Shown here in pieces: positions 38,757 to 47,475 of a stretch of DNA of 57,479 nucleotides (within the stretch, counting starts at the first letter, position 1; every line of letters begins with the position of its first letter). The notes under the pieces were generated by a model, which saw nothing but the letters and a program-made list of their open reading frames with translations, searched no databases and had not been told where the DNA came from. The DNA lies in IMG/VR virus record IMGVR_UViG_3300036790_000341, positions 1-57,479 of that record. The stretch is one strand, 5' to 3'. Source of the stretch: a virus. The translations under genes and the position numbers were made by a program.

Positions 38757-39452
38757 TCAACTCCAGAGATCGGGGTGCTTGCGCGCCAGCAACTGCACAG
38801 TCTCGCCGTGACGCTCCATGCGACGGCTCTCCTCATGCAACTGGCCCTCACGCATACGGTAGAAGTACACCGGCTCCTCAACCACCTCATACCGGCCCAG
38901 CCCCAGCTTGAACAGCGACACCCAGAAATCCCAATCCTCCGCCGACCCGAAGGTGCCCGGCAGGCTCGTATCCGTGCTGTACCCGCCGACCGCCTGCCAC
39001 ACCTCCGACCGGATCAACGCCATGTTCACCATCGGCGGCCACTCCCGGAAGTCCCCCAGCACGGCGCCCCGCTTGGACACCTGCACCGTGTTCAGACCAC
39101 CCACCTGCTGCGCGTACACCACGCAGAACGACAGGCCCGGATCAGCCTCCAGCCGAGCCACACACCGCTCGATGCAGTCCTCACGCAGCCAGTCATCGCT
39201 GTTCGCCACGAACACGGCGTCACAACCATCCCCGATAGCAGCAGTGGCGCAGTCGTTCAACGTCAACGGCCAACCCATGCGCGCGGCATGAGACGCCGCC
39301 AGACGCGCACCCGCCAGCTCCGCCGTGCGGTCCGTAGACGCGTCATCCACCACATACCCCAGGGCCGGATAGGTCTGGCGCGCGACCGAGCCCAACATCT
39401 CACCCAGATACGGCTCGACGTTGTAGGCGGGCAGCAGAACCCCGACTCTCAC
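38757..39452 (-). CDS. GT2-family glycosyltransferase
   Basis: 231 aa from GTG 39450-39452. VGVLLPAYNVEPYLGEMLGS and VDDASTDRT mark the nucleotide-sugar site; VFVANSDDWLRED holds the metal-binding acid pair; SAEDWDFWVSL provides the catalytic base (ED). It is cargo inside the head-tail gene block, next to the HNH gene, and may glycosylate a virion protein. Confidence 0.9.
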   Translation of the reverse strand: MRVGVLLPAYNVEPYLGEMLGSVARQTYPALGYVVDDASTDRTAELAGARLAASHAARMGWPLTLNDCATAAIGDGCDAVFVANSDDWLREDCIERCVARLEADPGLSFCVVYAQQVGGLNTVQVSKRGAVLGDFREWPPMVNMALIRSEVWQAVGGYSTDTSLPGTFGSAEDWDFWVSLFKLGLGRYEVVEEPVYFYRMREGQLHEESRRMERHGETVQLLARKHPDLWS

Positions 39453-39471
39453 CTCGCCACCACCAGGCGGC

Positions 39472-39501
39472 TTGCATGGGTCATCCCTAGTCCGATACAG
39501 T
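39472..39501 (+). promoter_or_regulatory. Promoter of the HNH gene
   Basis: TTGCAT (39472-39477), 18 nt, TACAGT (39496-39501). The gene ATG lies only 7 nt past the -10, so the mRNA would start at or next to the ATG and be leaderless, which is common in actinobacteria. Confidence 0.55.
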
Positions 39502-39508
39502 CACGCCT

Positions 39509-40084
39509 ATGGATGATATTTGCAAGGAAGTCGGCTGCGGACGCCCGGTCGCCTCGCGGATGCTGTGCAACACGCACTACCACGCATGGCGCCGCGCCGC
39601 CCAGAGGAACGGCACCTTCGACAACCAGAAGCCGCGCAACCTGGCGGAACGCTTCTGGAAGTACGTGGACAAGTCGGGCGAGCACTGGATGTGGACCGGC
39701 CCGGTGAACAACGCAGGCTACGGACGGCTCGTCACCCAGACCGGCAGCAAGACCTCGCGCACCGCGGTCATGGCGCACCGGCTCTCGTACGAGCTCCACC
39801 ACGGGCCGATCCCGGAAGGCCACAAGGTCCTGCACCGCTGCGACATCCGCCTGTGCGTGAACCCCGACTGCCTGTTCACCGGCACCACCAAGGACAACGC
39901 CCAGGACATGTCCGCCAAGAGGCGCAACCACATCCCGACCAGGTTCAACACCGAAGAGGTCAGGGACATCAGGCAGGCGCGCGCCAGCGGCGTTCCCGTC
40001 GCGGATCTCGCGGCGTTCCACAGCGTCTCCCTTCCTCTGATCTACAAGGTGCTCTACAAGACCCAGCCCTACGACTTCGATTAG
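39509..40084 (+). CDS. HNH endonuclease, homing type
   Basis: 191 aa on the strand opposite to all neighbours. An N-terminal Cys/His segment (CKEVGCGRPVASRMLCNTHY) precedes an HNH core (VMAHRLSYELHHGPIPEGHK, LHRCDIRLCVNPDCLFTGTT, KDNAQDM). The C-terminus (VRDIRQARASGVPVADLAAF) is a DNA-recognition helix-turn-helix like those of free-standing homing enzymes. Its stop overlaps the stop of the converging gene by 3 bp. It is a likely mobile insertion. Confidence 0.88.
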   Translation: MDDICKEVGCGRPVASRMLCNTHYHAWRRAAQRNGTFDNQKPRNLAERFWKYVDKSGEHWMWTGPVNNAGYGRLVTQTGSKTSRTAVMAHRLSYELHHGPIPEGHKVLHRCDIRLCVNPDCLFTGTTKDNAQDMSAKRRNHIPTRFNTEEVRDIRQARASGVPVADLAAFHSVSLPLIYKVLYKTQPYDFD

Positions 40085-40917
40085 GGAACGGAGGAACCGC
40101 GGTACCCGTAGTTGTACGTGTCCACCCAACGCTCGTACAAATCATTACTCTCACTGTCCGGGTCCGAAGACAACGGCGTCTGGTCGTCGATGAACGGTGT
40201 GCGAACACGTAGGCTGCGACTCTTCTGCCAGGACAGTTGTTTCAGCGTCCGGAGTGCGAGTGGTGCGAGCATGACGCTGCGGGGGTCGGTGATGTGGGTG
40301 GAGAGGCCGTCTTGGGAGAGTTGGTCGACGTCGTTGCGGTAGAGCAGTCCGGGTTGTTGGGTCATCCAGGCGGCTTGGTAGGCGATGCCGTAGCGGAGCC
40401 ACATGAGGTCGAAGGGCTGCATGTTGAAGCCGGATGATTCGGGGGTGTAGTTGCTGTACATGTTGAGGATTTGCTGGGCGTTCATGATTTGCTGGGTGGT
40501 GAGTGTGAGGCCGGTGACGCTGTTGACCCAGGTGACGGGGTTGACGGCGAGGACGTTGCCTTGGGGTGCGAGGAGGTCTTCGTTGAGGGTGATGTCGCAC
40601 CAGGTGAGGAAGGTGCTGGTGCCGTAGGGGAGTACGGTGACGACTTCGCTGGTTTGGACGGCGGAGGATGCGTAGGTGGCGTTCCAGATGGCGATGTAGT
40701 CGCCGGGGGCTTGGCTGGTGGAGACGGCCCATTGGAAGCTGTAGAGGCCGGTGGCTTGGTGGATGATGCCGGCGGAGGTGGGGCCGAGGACGTTGGAGCC
40801 GTCGGTGGCGCCGTTGACGGTGAGTGTGAGGCCGGTGACGTCTGCGGCGGGGCCGTTGGGGTATTCGTACCACTGGGAGAGGAGGTCGGCGGTCTGTCCT
40901 TGGTTGACGTCGGTCAT
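40081..40917 (-). CDS. Head-tail adaptor-like protein with Ig-like N-terminus
   Basis: 278 aa. Residues 1-95 look like a BppU/Ig-type beta domain (LTVNGATDGSNVLGPTSAGI, GLYSFQWAVSTSQAPGDYIA); the rest is helical (TLTTQQIMNAQQILNMYSNY, FDLMWLRYGIAYQAAWMTQQ), like connector proteins that bind the portal. Coding-strand bases are unusually C-rich compared with the genes on the other side of the HNH gene. Confidence 0.65.
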   Translation of the reverse strand: MTDVNQGQTADLLSQWYEYPNGPAADVTGLTLTVNGATDGSNVLGPTSAGIIHQATGLYSFQWAVSTSQAPGDYIAIWNATYASSAVQTSEVVTVLPYGTSTFLTWCDITLNEDLLAPQGNVLAVNPVTWVNSVTGLTLTTQQIMNAQQILNMYSNYTPESSGFNMQPFDLMWLRYGIAYQAAWMTQQPGLLYRNDVDQLSQDGLSTHITDPRSVMLAPLALRTLKQLSWQKSRSLRVRTPFIDDQTPLSSDPDSESNDLYERWVDTYNYGYRGSSVP

Positions 40918-40930
40918 CTGCGTCCTCCTT

Positions 40931-42922
40931 TCAGTCCAGGTCCCAGGTCGCGGTGGGCGCGACCGAGCAGTTGATTTTGAGCCATTGGTAGGGCTGCAGC
41001 CTGACGGGGAAGGGTGCGGCCAGGGTGCCGGCGGCGGTGAAGTCGGCGATGGTGGACAGTGCGGGGACTGACTGGCCGCCCATGAGCTGGGATTTCTGGA
41101 TGGTGGTGACGCCGGAGCCGCCGAGCAGGTATACGTTGGCGGGGCGCCCGGTGGTGTTGTACATCGCCGTGTTGGCCGTGATGGCTGGCGGTGAGGCGTC
41201 GATGCCGGGGAGGGGCTGTTCGCGGATGAACTTGATGCCGGTGGGGAAGGTGAGTGTGATGTCGCTGGATGATCCGGCGACGCGGATTTCGCCGACGGCG
41301 GAGCCGAGGCCGGTGCCGTCGTTGGGGGCGTCGCGGCCCTGGATGGCGCCTTCGGTGTCCAGGATGCCGTGCAGTGTCGGTCCGATGCCGGATTCGCCGG
41401 GGCCGAACACGATGATGTGGTAGGAACAGCCTTCCACGGCGAGTTGCCCGAAGTTGATCGCGTGGAGGCAGCCTGCTCCGGAGCCGCCGTCGCCGTAGCT
41501 GCCGACCGGGCAGAAGCCGCCCCAGCAGTACAGCACTGTGTCGCCTTGGCCGACGGTGTGTTCGGTCCAGAGGGGTCCGTAGGTGAAGCCGCCGTTCCAG
41601 ACGCAGTCGCGGATGCGGTTGGAGGCGTTGTTGCCTGCGGCGGGCATGAGGCCGCCGATGGAGATGCCGCCGGAGAGGGTGTCGACGTTGGAGAAGTCGC
41701 CGAGGCCGGGGTTGTTCTTGTAGTACTGGACGACGCCGTTGGTGCCGAAGGAGCAGCGGTCGAGGTGGGCGCGGGCCATGCCGTGGAAGTTGAAGGGGCA
41801 GTAGGTCCAGCCGGATGCGCTGTGCGTGTTCATGATCACCATGTCGCGTAGGCACACGGTGAAGTTGTTGAACACGGGGTCGGTCAGGGAGGTGCCGTAG
41901 CCGTTTTTGCCGGTGGGTCCGCCGAGGCAGCTGGGGTTGCCGCTGCCGGTGACGGAGTCGGCCTGGGGGCTGGAGCCGGAGAATACGCCGCAGCTGAACC
42001 ATGTGGAGGAGCCGAGGATGGGGTAGTCCTGGTCCCAGTAGCGGGTGTTGCCGGCGTCGTCTGCTCCGGAGAAGATGAGGGCGCGGCCGGCGTTGCGTCC
42101 GCTGTTGAGGCCGATGGTGAGCTGGCTATTGTAGATCGCGTTGACGCCGTCGGTGGTCTTGAGGGGTCCGGCGATCATGTAGCCGCAGCCGTTGGGCGCG
42201 GCCGGGGTGACGATCTCGGCGGCGATGCCGAACGGGGAGTCGTATGCCACGGCGGCGTTGAGCGCGGCCTGGATCGCCACGGTGTCGTCGGTGCCCCACA
42301 GGCCTTGCAGGCCGCTGGCCGAGGTGGTGGCTGAGGCGTTGAGGGTGATCTGGGTGGCGCTCTGCCAGCTGGCGATCGTGCTCACCAGAGTGGTCTGGCC
42401 GCTGGACAGGGCTCCCTTGACGGCGATGGGCTGGCCGATCATGGCGGAGGTGAACTGGGCCGAGTTGGAGGTGAACACCGCGGAGCCGGAGGTCATCTGG
42501 CCGTCGATGACGCACTGCAGGCTGCCGGTGGCGCCGTACTCGGTGATCAGGAAGCGCCATGGCTGGTCGGGGTGGGTGTGTCCCAGGTCGGCCACGGTGC
42601 CGGTCGCGCCCAGGGCCGGGACGCCGGTGGGCTGTAGGGACAGTGAGGATGCGCCGAGCAGGACGACGCCGGTAGCGGAGGTGGTGGCGGCCTGCTTGAT
42701 GTTGGCGAACGACGACGGGGCGGAGGCGACGTCTGAGAGGTTGTGGGCGGCGAGGAGGGCGCCGCTGGTGCTGCCGCCGGAGTTGTTCAGGACGAACTCT
42801 CGGGTGGCGGCTTCCATGGCGGCGACCGGGTCCTCTGCGAGGAGCAGGGGCCCGGCCATGGTGTCGCCTGCTTTGGCGACCCGGGTCAGGTCGCCGTTGG
42901 ACCCGTAGCCGGTCGCCGTCAT
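40931..42922 (-). CDS. Beta-helix spike/depolymerase-like protein
   Basis: 663 aa. The start TRVAKAGDTMAGPLLLAEDP (DTMxGPL) is a virion-anchoring motif seen in phage fibres. The middle (WGTDDTVAIQAALNAAVAYD) is the typical entry to a pectate-lyase-like beta helix, followed by Asn/Gly-rich turns (NNFTVCLRDMVIMNTHSASG). Such spikes bind or cut surface polysaccharide. Its place among head genes suggests a head-attached fibre or a cargo insertion. Confidence 0.72.
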   Translation of the reverse strand: MTATGYGSNGDLTRVAKAGDTMAGPLLLAEDPVAAMEAATREFVLNNSGGSTSGALLAAHNLSDVASAPSSFANIKQAATTSATGVVLLGASSLSLQPTGVPALGATGTVADLGHTHPDQPWRFLITEYGATGSLQCVIDGQMTSGSAVFTSNSAQFTSAMIGQPIAVKGALSSGQTTLVSTIASWQSATQITLNASATTSASGLQGLWGTDDTVAIQAALNAAVAYDSPFGIAAEIVTPAAPNGCGYMIAGPLKTTDGVNAIYNSQLTIGLNSGRNAGRALIFSGADDAGNTRYWDQDYPILGSSTWFSCGVFSGSSPQADSVTGSGNPSCLGGPTGKNGYGTSLTDPVFNNFTVCLRDMVIMNTHSASGWTYCPFNFHGMARAHLDRCSFGTNGVVQYYKNNPGLGDFSNVDTLSGGISIGGLMPAAGNNASNRIRDCVWNGGFTYGPLWTEHTVGQGDTVLYCWGGFCPVGSYGDGGSGAGCLHAINFGQLAVEGCSYHIIVFGPGESGIGPTLHGILDTEGAIQGRDAPNDGTGLGSAVGEIRVAGSSSDITLTFPTGIKFIREQPLPGIDASPPAITANTAMYNTTGRPANVYLLGGSGVTTIQKSQLMGGQSVPALSTIADFTAAGTLAAPFPVRLQPYQWLKINCSVAPTATWDLD

Positions 42923-42924
42923 TG

Positions 42925-43611
42925 TCAGGCCGCCGGGTCCGCGGGGGTTGCGGGTGTTGCGGGTGTGGTCTCGGGCGCGGCGGGGGGTGCCTCGACGGCT
43001 GCGGCGACCGGCGCGGGCTCAGCCGGGACCGGAACCGCATCCGCATCCGAGGCCGGCGGCTCCGGCTCGGTGGAGGTCGGCTCCGGCGGGGATGAGTCCG
43101 CCGGTGGCGTAGGGCCCGGGGCCTCTGCGGCGTCCTGCTCCGCGGCTGCGGCCGGTTCCTGCTCGCCGGTGTGCTCGACGAGCTCGTGGACGCCGTCGTC
43201 GGCCGCCACGGCGTTCGGTGCGGCGAGGGCAGCGGCGTACGCCTGGGGGGAGACGAGGGAGCTGGGGGTGACCGTTGTGTGCGGCTCGGTGTCCGAGACC
43301 GCGGGGGTGACCGGGACTTCGTAGGTCAGGTTCGTGTTGCCCGGCGCGGTCGGGTGGGGCTGCTCGTCGACCAGCACGGGTGCGCCCTTGGGGTGCAGGC
43401 CGCGTTGGATCGCTTCCTGCAGCACGGCGACGGCGTTCTGCCAGTGGACCCAGTGGTCTTTCGGCAGTCCGAGCGTGTGGGACCTGTTGTGGACCGTGAA
43501 CACCTTCCGGAACACGCTTCCGGTGCTGTTGTTCTCGGCGGTGCGCTGGTTGACCTCTGATTCCGGGTCGCCGTCGAGCGACGGGAACTGGCCACGGGAG
43601 AAGTCGGGCAT
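42925..43611 (-). CDS. Hypothetical protein after the capsid gene
   Basis: 228 aa, ATG 43609-43611 with AAGGAAA. The first 110 residues are ordered (GSVFRKVFTVHNRSHTLGLP, WVHWQNAVAVLQEAIQRGLH); the rest is Pro/Ala/Glu-rich and likely disordered. It lies between the strong hairpin after the capsid gene and the spike. Function unknown; possible capsid-associated protein. Confidence 0.65.
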   Translation of the reverse strand: MPDFSRGQFPSLDGDPESEVNQRTAENNSTGSVFRKVFTVHNRSHTLGLPKDHWVHWQNAVAVLQEAIQRGLHPKGAPVLVDEQPHPTAPGNTNLTYEVPVTPAVSDTEPHTTVTPSSLVSPQAYAAALAAPNAVAADDGVHELVEHTGEQEPAAAAEQDAAEAPGPTPPADSSPPEPTSTEPEPPASDADAVPVPAEPAPVAAAVEAPPAAPETTPATPATPADPAA

Positions 43612-43645
43612 GCTGGTTTCCTTACTCGCGACGCAGGTCCCATGC

Positions 43646-43705
43646 GGGTCCCGGGGGGACGGGCGGCGTTCCGCCTGAAACCGCCGCCCGCCGTCTGAGG
43701 GACCC
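43646..43705 (-). terminator. Strong hairpin after the capsid gene
   Basis: Outer stem GGGTCCC/GGGACCC and inner stem CGGGCGGCG/CGCCGCCCG enclose a 13-nt loop, 8 nt past the capsid stop. It would end or attenuate the transcript and raise capsid yield over downstream genes. Confidence 0.7.
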
Positions 43706-43712
43706 GTCAGGA

Positions 43713-44759
43713 TCAGAGGTTGATGTTGCCGGAGTTGTCCTCGTGGACCGAGAACGCCGCCTCGTGGCCGACGGCGAACGCGCGTCGGGCGCGGAGCTTG
43801 AGGATCGACTCGTCGGTCAGTGCCGCCAGGCCGTTGCGGCCGTCGATGAACACCGACTCCGGGCCGGACCGGCGACCGACGATCATGTAGTTGCGGTTGG
43901 CCCACGTGAGGAGCGGGTTGCCGGTCGGGGTGGGCGTCGCGGTGGCGGAGCCCATGTTGCCGAGCGACCAGTGGATCGGGATCCCGAAGATGGTGTCCGG
44001 GGACGCGGCCATACCGCCGCCGGGGAAGCCCGCGGTGGATTCCTGGAAGATCGGCCGGTTGTTGGTGTCCTTGATGTTGCGGAGCAGGTTGCGGTACGCC
44101 GGGTGGGCGATGCACACCATCTCGGAGATGTCGAAGTAGTTGCCGCGCTCGACGTTGCCCAGGGACTGGGACAGCGACGCGTACGTGGTGCCCGCGGACC
44201 CGGTCTGGGTGAGGTTCGCGTTGCCGGTGTAGCCGGTGTTGGAGTCGGACTGGGTCAGCGCGTAGTACACCGAGGTGAACGGGACGCCGACGCCGGGGGC
44301 GGCCGACACGGCCAGGCACGCGTTGTCGAAGATCTTCCCGTAGGAGGTCGCCCAGTCCTTCTGCTTCGTGGCGATGACGTCGGCGATCGCGTCGTCGATG
44401 TCCTCTTCCGCGATGCGGACGGCCTGGCCGAACTTCTGCGCGGTGAGGATCACGGAGTCGTTGACCGACTGGTCCTCGTTGTAGGTGCCGCCCTTGGCGA
44501 CGAGGCTGACGCCCACGCCGGCCGAACGCGGGACGCTGCGGGTGTCGGAGTTCATCGGGACCGGGGATCCGAGCGCCTCGACGCCGGAGATCTGGTTCAC
44601 CCGCATGATGACCTGCGAGTCGAACTCCTCGGGGATCCACGCGTCCATCACGTCGCGGGCGCCGCCCGCGATGGCGTAGATCGGCTTGCCGAATGCTGTG
44701 TGGCCGAGCAGCGTCTTGGGGGCGATGCCCGGTCCCGACAGCAGGTTTGCGCGGAGCAT
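43713..44759 (-). CDS. Major capsid protein (HK97 fold)
   Basis: 348 aa from ATG 44757-44759 with AGGAGG. Typical features: an extended N-arm (MLRANLLSGPGIAPKTLLGH), IPEEFDSQVIMRVNQISGVE, a long helix region (RIAEEDIDDAIADVIATKQK) and a P-domain end (RSGPESVFIDGRNGLAALTD, ILKLRARRAFAVGHEAAF). It follows the scaffold gene and has its own promoter candidate. No protease is evident. Confidence 0.9.
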   Translation of the reverse strand: MLRANLLSGPGIAPKTLLGHTAFGKPIYAIAGGARDVMDAWIPEEFDSQVIMRVNQISGVEALGSPVPMNSDTRSVPRSAGVGVSLVAKGGTYNEDQSVNDSVILTAQKFGQAVRIAEEDIDDAIADVIATKQKDWATSYGKIFDNACLAVSAAPGVGVPFTSVYYALTQSDSNTGYTGNANLTQTGSAGTTYASLSQSLGNVERGNYFDISEMVCIAHPAYRNLLRNIKDTNNRPIFQESTAGFPGGGMAASPDTIFGIPIHWSLGNMGSATATPTPTGNPLLTWANRNYMIVGRRSGPESVFIDGRNGLAALTDESILKLRARRAFAVGHEAAFSVHEDNSGNINL

Positions 44760-44844
44760 GCCGCGGCCTCCTGGGGATGTGGGGTGGGGTGGACTGCATC
44801 GACCGATCCAGGTCTTACCCACCCGCATCCGCAGGCTGAGGCCT

Positions 44845-44871
44845 ATGTTACCGCTTTTGTGCTGTTGTCAA
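44845..44871 (-). promoter_or_regulatory. Probable capsid gene promoter
   Basis: Minus strand TTGACA (44866-44871) with TAACAT (44845-44850) 15 nt away, or ACATAG at a 17-nt spacing. It lies 86 nt upstream of the capsid start in the 136-nt scaffold-capsid gap. The -35 is perfect; the -10 choice is unsure. Confidence 0.6.
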
Positions 44872-44895
44872 CCAGCGTGGGGCATATCAGTGTTT

Positions 44896-45753
44896 CTATC
44901 GGCCGGACAGGACCTGTGCGGCGATCTGCTCGGCGGAGGAGCGGGGGCGCTCTTCGGCTTCCGCGCGGGCGGAGCCGTTGACGCGCGGCGGGGGGGTGCG
45001 CTTCTTGGACTTCTCGGGCTCCGGGGCCTTGAACAGCTGCGGCAGCTCGGCCTTGAGGGTCTCGATCTGCTCGTCCAGGCCGGCCGTGATCTCGCCTTCC
45101 TCGTCGATCTCGATCTCGTCCAGGTCGAGCAGTCGCACGAGGCGTCCCATGTTGGTGGCCTGGACGCCGGAGCCGGACAGGGCGGCGCGGGCGGCCTGGT
45201 TGACGGCCATGGAGCGGAACCTGGCGGACGCGGCCTGCTCGCCGTCGCGCTTCGCGGTTTCGGTCAGCTGCTTGACCTGCGCCTTGGTGAGGAGCCCTTC
45301 GGGGATCTTGGGTGCGTCGGGCGGGACGGCGGTGGTGGTGGTGCGCACGCCGGCCGGGGTGCCCTTGCGCTTCTTGCCGATCTCCTCGACGACGGTGGTC
45401 GCGGTGCCGCCGCCCTGCTTCTCCAGCAGTTCCCGGCGCTCTTCGGCCGCCTCGTATTCGGCGAGCCTCGCTTGGAGGTCGGCGGTTTCCTTGTCCTTGG
45501 CGGCCAGGGCCTCGCGGCGCTGCTTGGCCGAGCCGTTCGACTTGGACAGGGCGGCCTGGACCTTGAGCCATTCGGTTTTGGACGGGGCCTGCCAGGCGTC
45601 GCCGGTGCCTTCGCCTTCGGTGCCGCCTTCGCCTTCGTCGGAGGGTTCGATCTCGATGTCGCCGGAGCCGCCGGCGATCTGGTGGATCGGGTGTCCGTCG
45701 CTGCGGTAGCCGAGGATGGTGGGGGGGGCGGGCATCAGGCGGGTGATCTTCAC
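44896..45753 (-). CDS. Scaffolding protein
   Basis: 285 aa from GTG 45751-45753. Acidic, coiled-coil protein (KDKETADLQARLAEYEAAEE, LDEIEIDEEGEITAGLDEQI) with a basic C-terminus, directly before the capsid gene, as expected for scaffolds. Its N-terminus (ILGYRSDGHPIHQIAGGSGD) resembles the N-arm of the capsid protein (LLGHTAFGKPIYAIAGGARD). Confidence 0.85.
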   Translation of the reverse strand: MKITRLMPAPPTILGYRSDGHPIHQIAGGSGDIEIEPSDEGEGGTEGEGTGDAWQAPSKTEWLKVQAALSKSNGSAKQRREALAAKDKETADLQARLAEYEAAEERRELLEKQGGGTATTVVEEIGKKRKGTPAGVRTTTTAVPPDAPKIPEGLLTKAQVKQLTETAKRDGEQAASARFRSMAVNQAARAALSGSGVQATNMGRLVRLLDLDEIEIDEEGEITAGLDEQIETLKAELPQLFKAPEPEKSKKRTPPPRVNGSARAEAEERPRSSAEQIAAQVLSGR

Positions 45754-45815
45754 GTTGGCTCCCAGCCGGGATAGCGACCTATGCGCATCTGCGCATTAAC
45801 GCAACTTTACAGCGG

Positions 45816-46943
45816 TCACCGGCGCGCGGCACGCCGGCGAGACGGATGGATACGGTTGTCGAAGCTGCCCTTCGCCACAGCCCGGTGGCCGCGCTCCTCC
45901 ACCGACTTCGGCAGCCCGGCCCCGCGCTGAAGCAGCCGGGCCGCCGCATCCAGGCGCACCGTGCTCGACTCGCTGGGTAGCGACCAGCCGTAGACGACCG
46001 ACCGCTTCGCCTCCCTGCGCAGCGCCGCGGGCAGGTCGACGTTCGCACCGACACCAGGACGGTTGTACAGCGCGTTCTCCTCCGGACCCCCCACAGGCAC
46101 GTGCGGACCGAACCACAACTCCGGATGACACCGGCAATTCGGGTGAGCCGGGGGACCCATCAACGGCTGTCCAGGTGGCCAGACGTCGGGTGCCGACCCG
46201 GGTCTGCCGAACGTCGCCTCCTCGTCGAATCCCTCACCAGACATCGGATCGATCAGATGCCCTGATAGCGCTAAACAACGGACGCACGCGTCCGGTTCTG
46301 CGATCCAAAGCAGCGACGCGCCCTTGTTGACGGCGACCTGCCGGATCGCGTCCGAGCTCGCCTTGTTCACCGCCCACGTAGACGAACGCTCCAGACTCGT
46401 CGCGGCCTGGTTCGCGTGGCCCATCGCCTTGACGAGGTCGTCCCAGCCGGTGATCGGGAGCTGCTCGGCGAACGTCGTGGTGTCGGCCACGGACTGGGCC
46501 ATCGCGGTCGGGACGGCTTCGATCGCCTGCGTCAGCACGGTGGGCAGCTCGATCGTGTCCGCGGCCACGGGGTCGGGCAGGTGCCGGTTGGCGTATTCGA
46601 GGCCGCGCACCGCGGCCCGGGCGGCGAACTCCTCAAGTTGCGGCGTCGGGTCGTAGGTCGCGACCGCCTGCAGTTCGGTGACGAGGATCTGCACGAGCTG
46701 CTGCGCTTGAACCGGATCGGCGGGACGCTCTAGTCCGCCGAACATCAGGACGTACCGGCCGGCGAGCGTGCGGAAGATGTTGGACAGCAGCTGCCGCAGC
46801 GGTCCGGAGACGGCGGTGATGGCCTGCTTCTCCAGCAGGAGCAGCGCGGCCACGGCCGCCGCGTTCTCGACCGTGACCGCGCTGACCGCGGCCTGTTCCG
46901 CGCTGCTGTTGCCGGCGGTGTTGACCTGCGGCTGCTCGCTCAT
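45816..46943 (-). CDS. MuF-type capsid maturation/head morphogenesis protein
   Basis: 375 aa. The helical N-terminal part is followed by the MuF core WAVNKASSDAIRQVAVNKGA, AEPDACVRCLALSG and PPAHPNCRCHP. MuF proteins join portal and capsid assembly and sometimes carry toxins; no extra toxin domain is seen, and the last 70 residues are basic. The 62-nt gap that follows holds two TGCGCA hexamers. Confidence 0.88.
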   Translation of the reverse strand: MSEQPQVNTAGNSSAEQAAVSAVTVENAAAVAALLLLEKQAITAVSGPLRQLLSNIFRTLAGRYVLMFGGLERPADPVQAQQLVQILVTELQAVATYDPTPQLEEFAARAAVRGLEYANRHLPDPVAADTIELPTVLTQAIEAVPTAMAQSVADTTTFAEQLPITGWDDLVKAMGHANQAATSLERSSTWAVNKASSDAIRQVAVNKGASLLWIAEPDACVRCLALSGHLIDPMSGEGFDEEATFGRPGSAPDVWPPGQPLMGPPAHPNCRCHPELWFGPHVPVGGPEENALYNRPGVGANVDLPAALRREAKRSVVYGWSLPSESSTVRLDAAARLLQRGAGLPKSVEERGHRAVAKGSFDNRIHPSRRRAARR

Positions 46944-46958
46944 CGCGCTCCTGCCGGG

Positions 46959-47183
46959 CTACTTGCCCTTCTTGGGCGCCGCCGTCTTCTTGACCTTCGC
47001 TACCGGGTGCTTGTCGACGGTGCCGTTGTCGTGCTTGACGGTGACCGTGCCGGCGGCGACCTTCGTCACGGTTCCCTTGTTGCCCTTCGGGTCGACCACG
47101 CGGGTGCCGGTGCCGATACCGCCCGCGGCCTTGGCCTTCTTGATGTTCGCCAGGAACGCGGGGGGCAGGCTCTTCTTCGCCAT
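46959..47183 (-). CDS. Small Lys-rich protein
   Basis: 74 aa, MAKKSLPPAFLANIKKAKAA onward. A short KOW/SH3-like core (GTRVVDPKGNKGTVTKVAAG, TVTVKHDNGTVDKHP) with Lys-rich ends. Placed between portal-linked genes, it may bind DNA or be a virion component. Function unknown. Confidence 0.65.
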   Translation of the reverse strand: MAKKSLPPAFLANIKKAKAAGGIGTGTRVVDPKGNKGTVTKVAAGTVTVKHDNGTVDKHPVAKVKKTAAPKKGK

Positions 47184-47196
47184 GGGTCGATTCCTC

Positions 47197-47475
47197 TCAG
47201 TACATCTTCGACGGTGCGGGGGTGCCCTTCGGCGGGTCGACGGTGCGCTGCCCCGGCGCGACGACGTGCCCGGCCGGCGACGGCCCGGCCATGTCGGACG
47301 TCGCCTTGGGCCGGCCGAGCGTGGCGCCCATGCCCGCATCGGCGCCCTTGGCGGTCGAGCTCGTGATGTCGGGGTGCCGGGCGCCCGGCGCGAGGACGGG
47401 ACCGCCCTGGCCGGCGCCGTGCAGGAGGTCGGCGTCGCTGGGGGCGGACTTCGAGTATCCGTCGGCGGCCATCAT
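47197..47475 (-). CDS. Small flexible protein after the portal gene
   Basis: 92 aa, low-complexity Gly/Pro/Ala/Asp-rich (GQGGPVLAPGARHPDITSST). ATG 47475 or 47472 overlaps the portal stop. Such short disordered proteins often follow portal genes in actinophages. No function can be given. Confidence 0.6.
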   Translation of the reverse strand: MMAADGYSKSAPSDADLLHGAGQGGPVLAPGARHPDITSSTAKGADAGMGATLGRPKATSDMAGPSPAGHVVAPGQRTVDPPKGTPAPSKMY

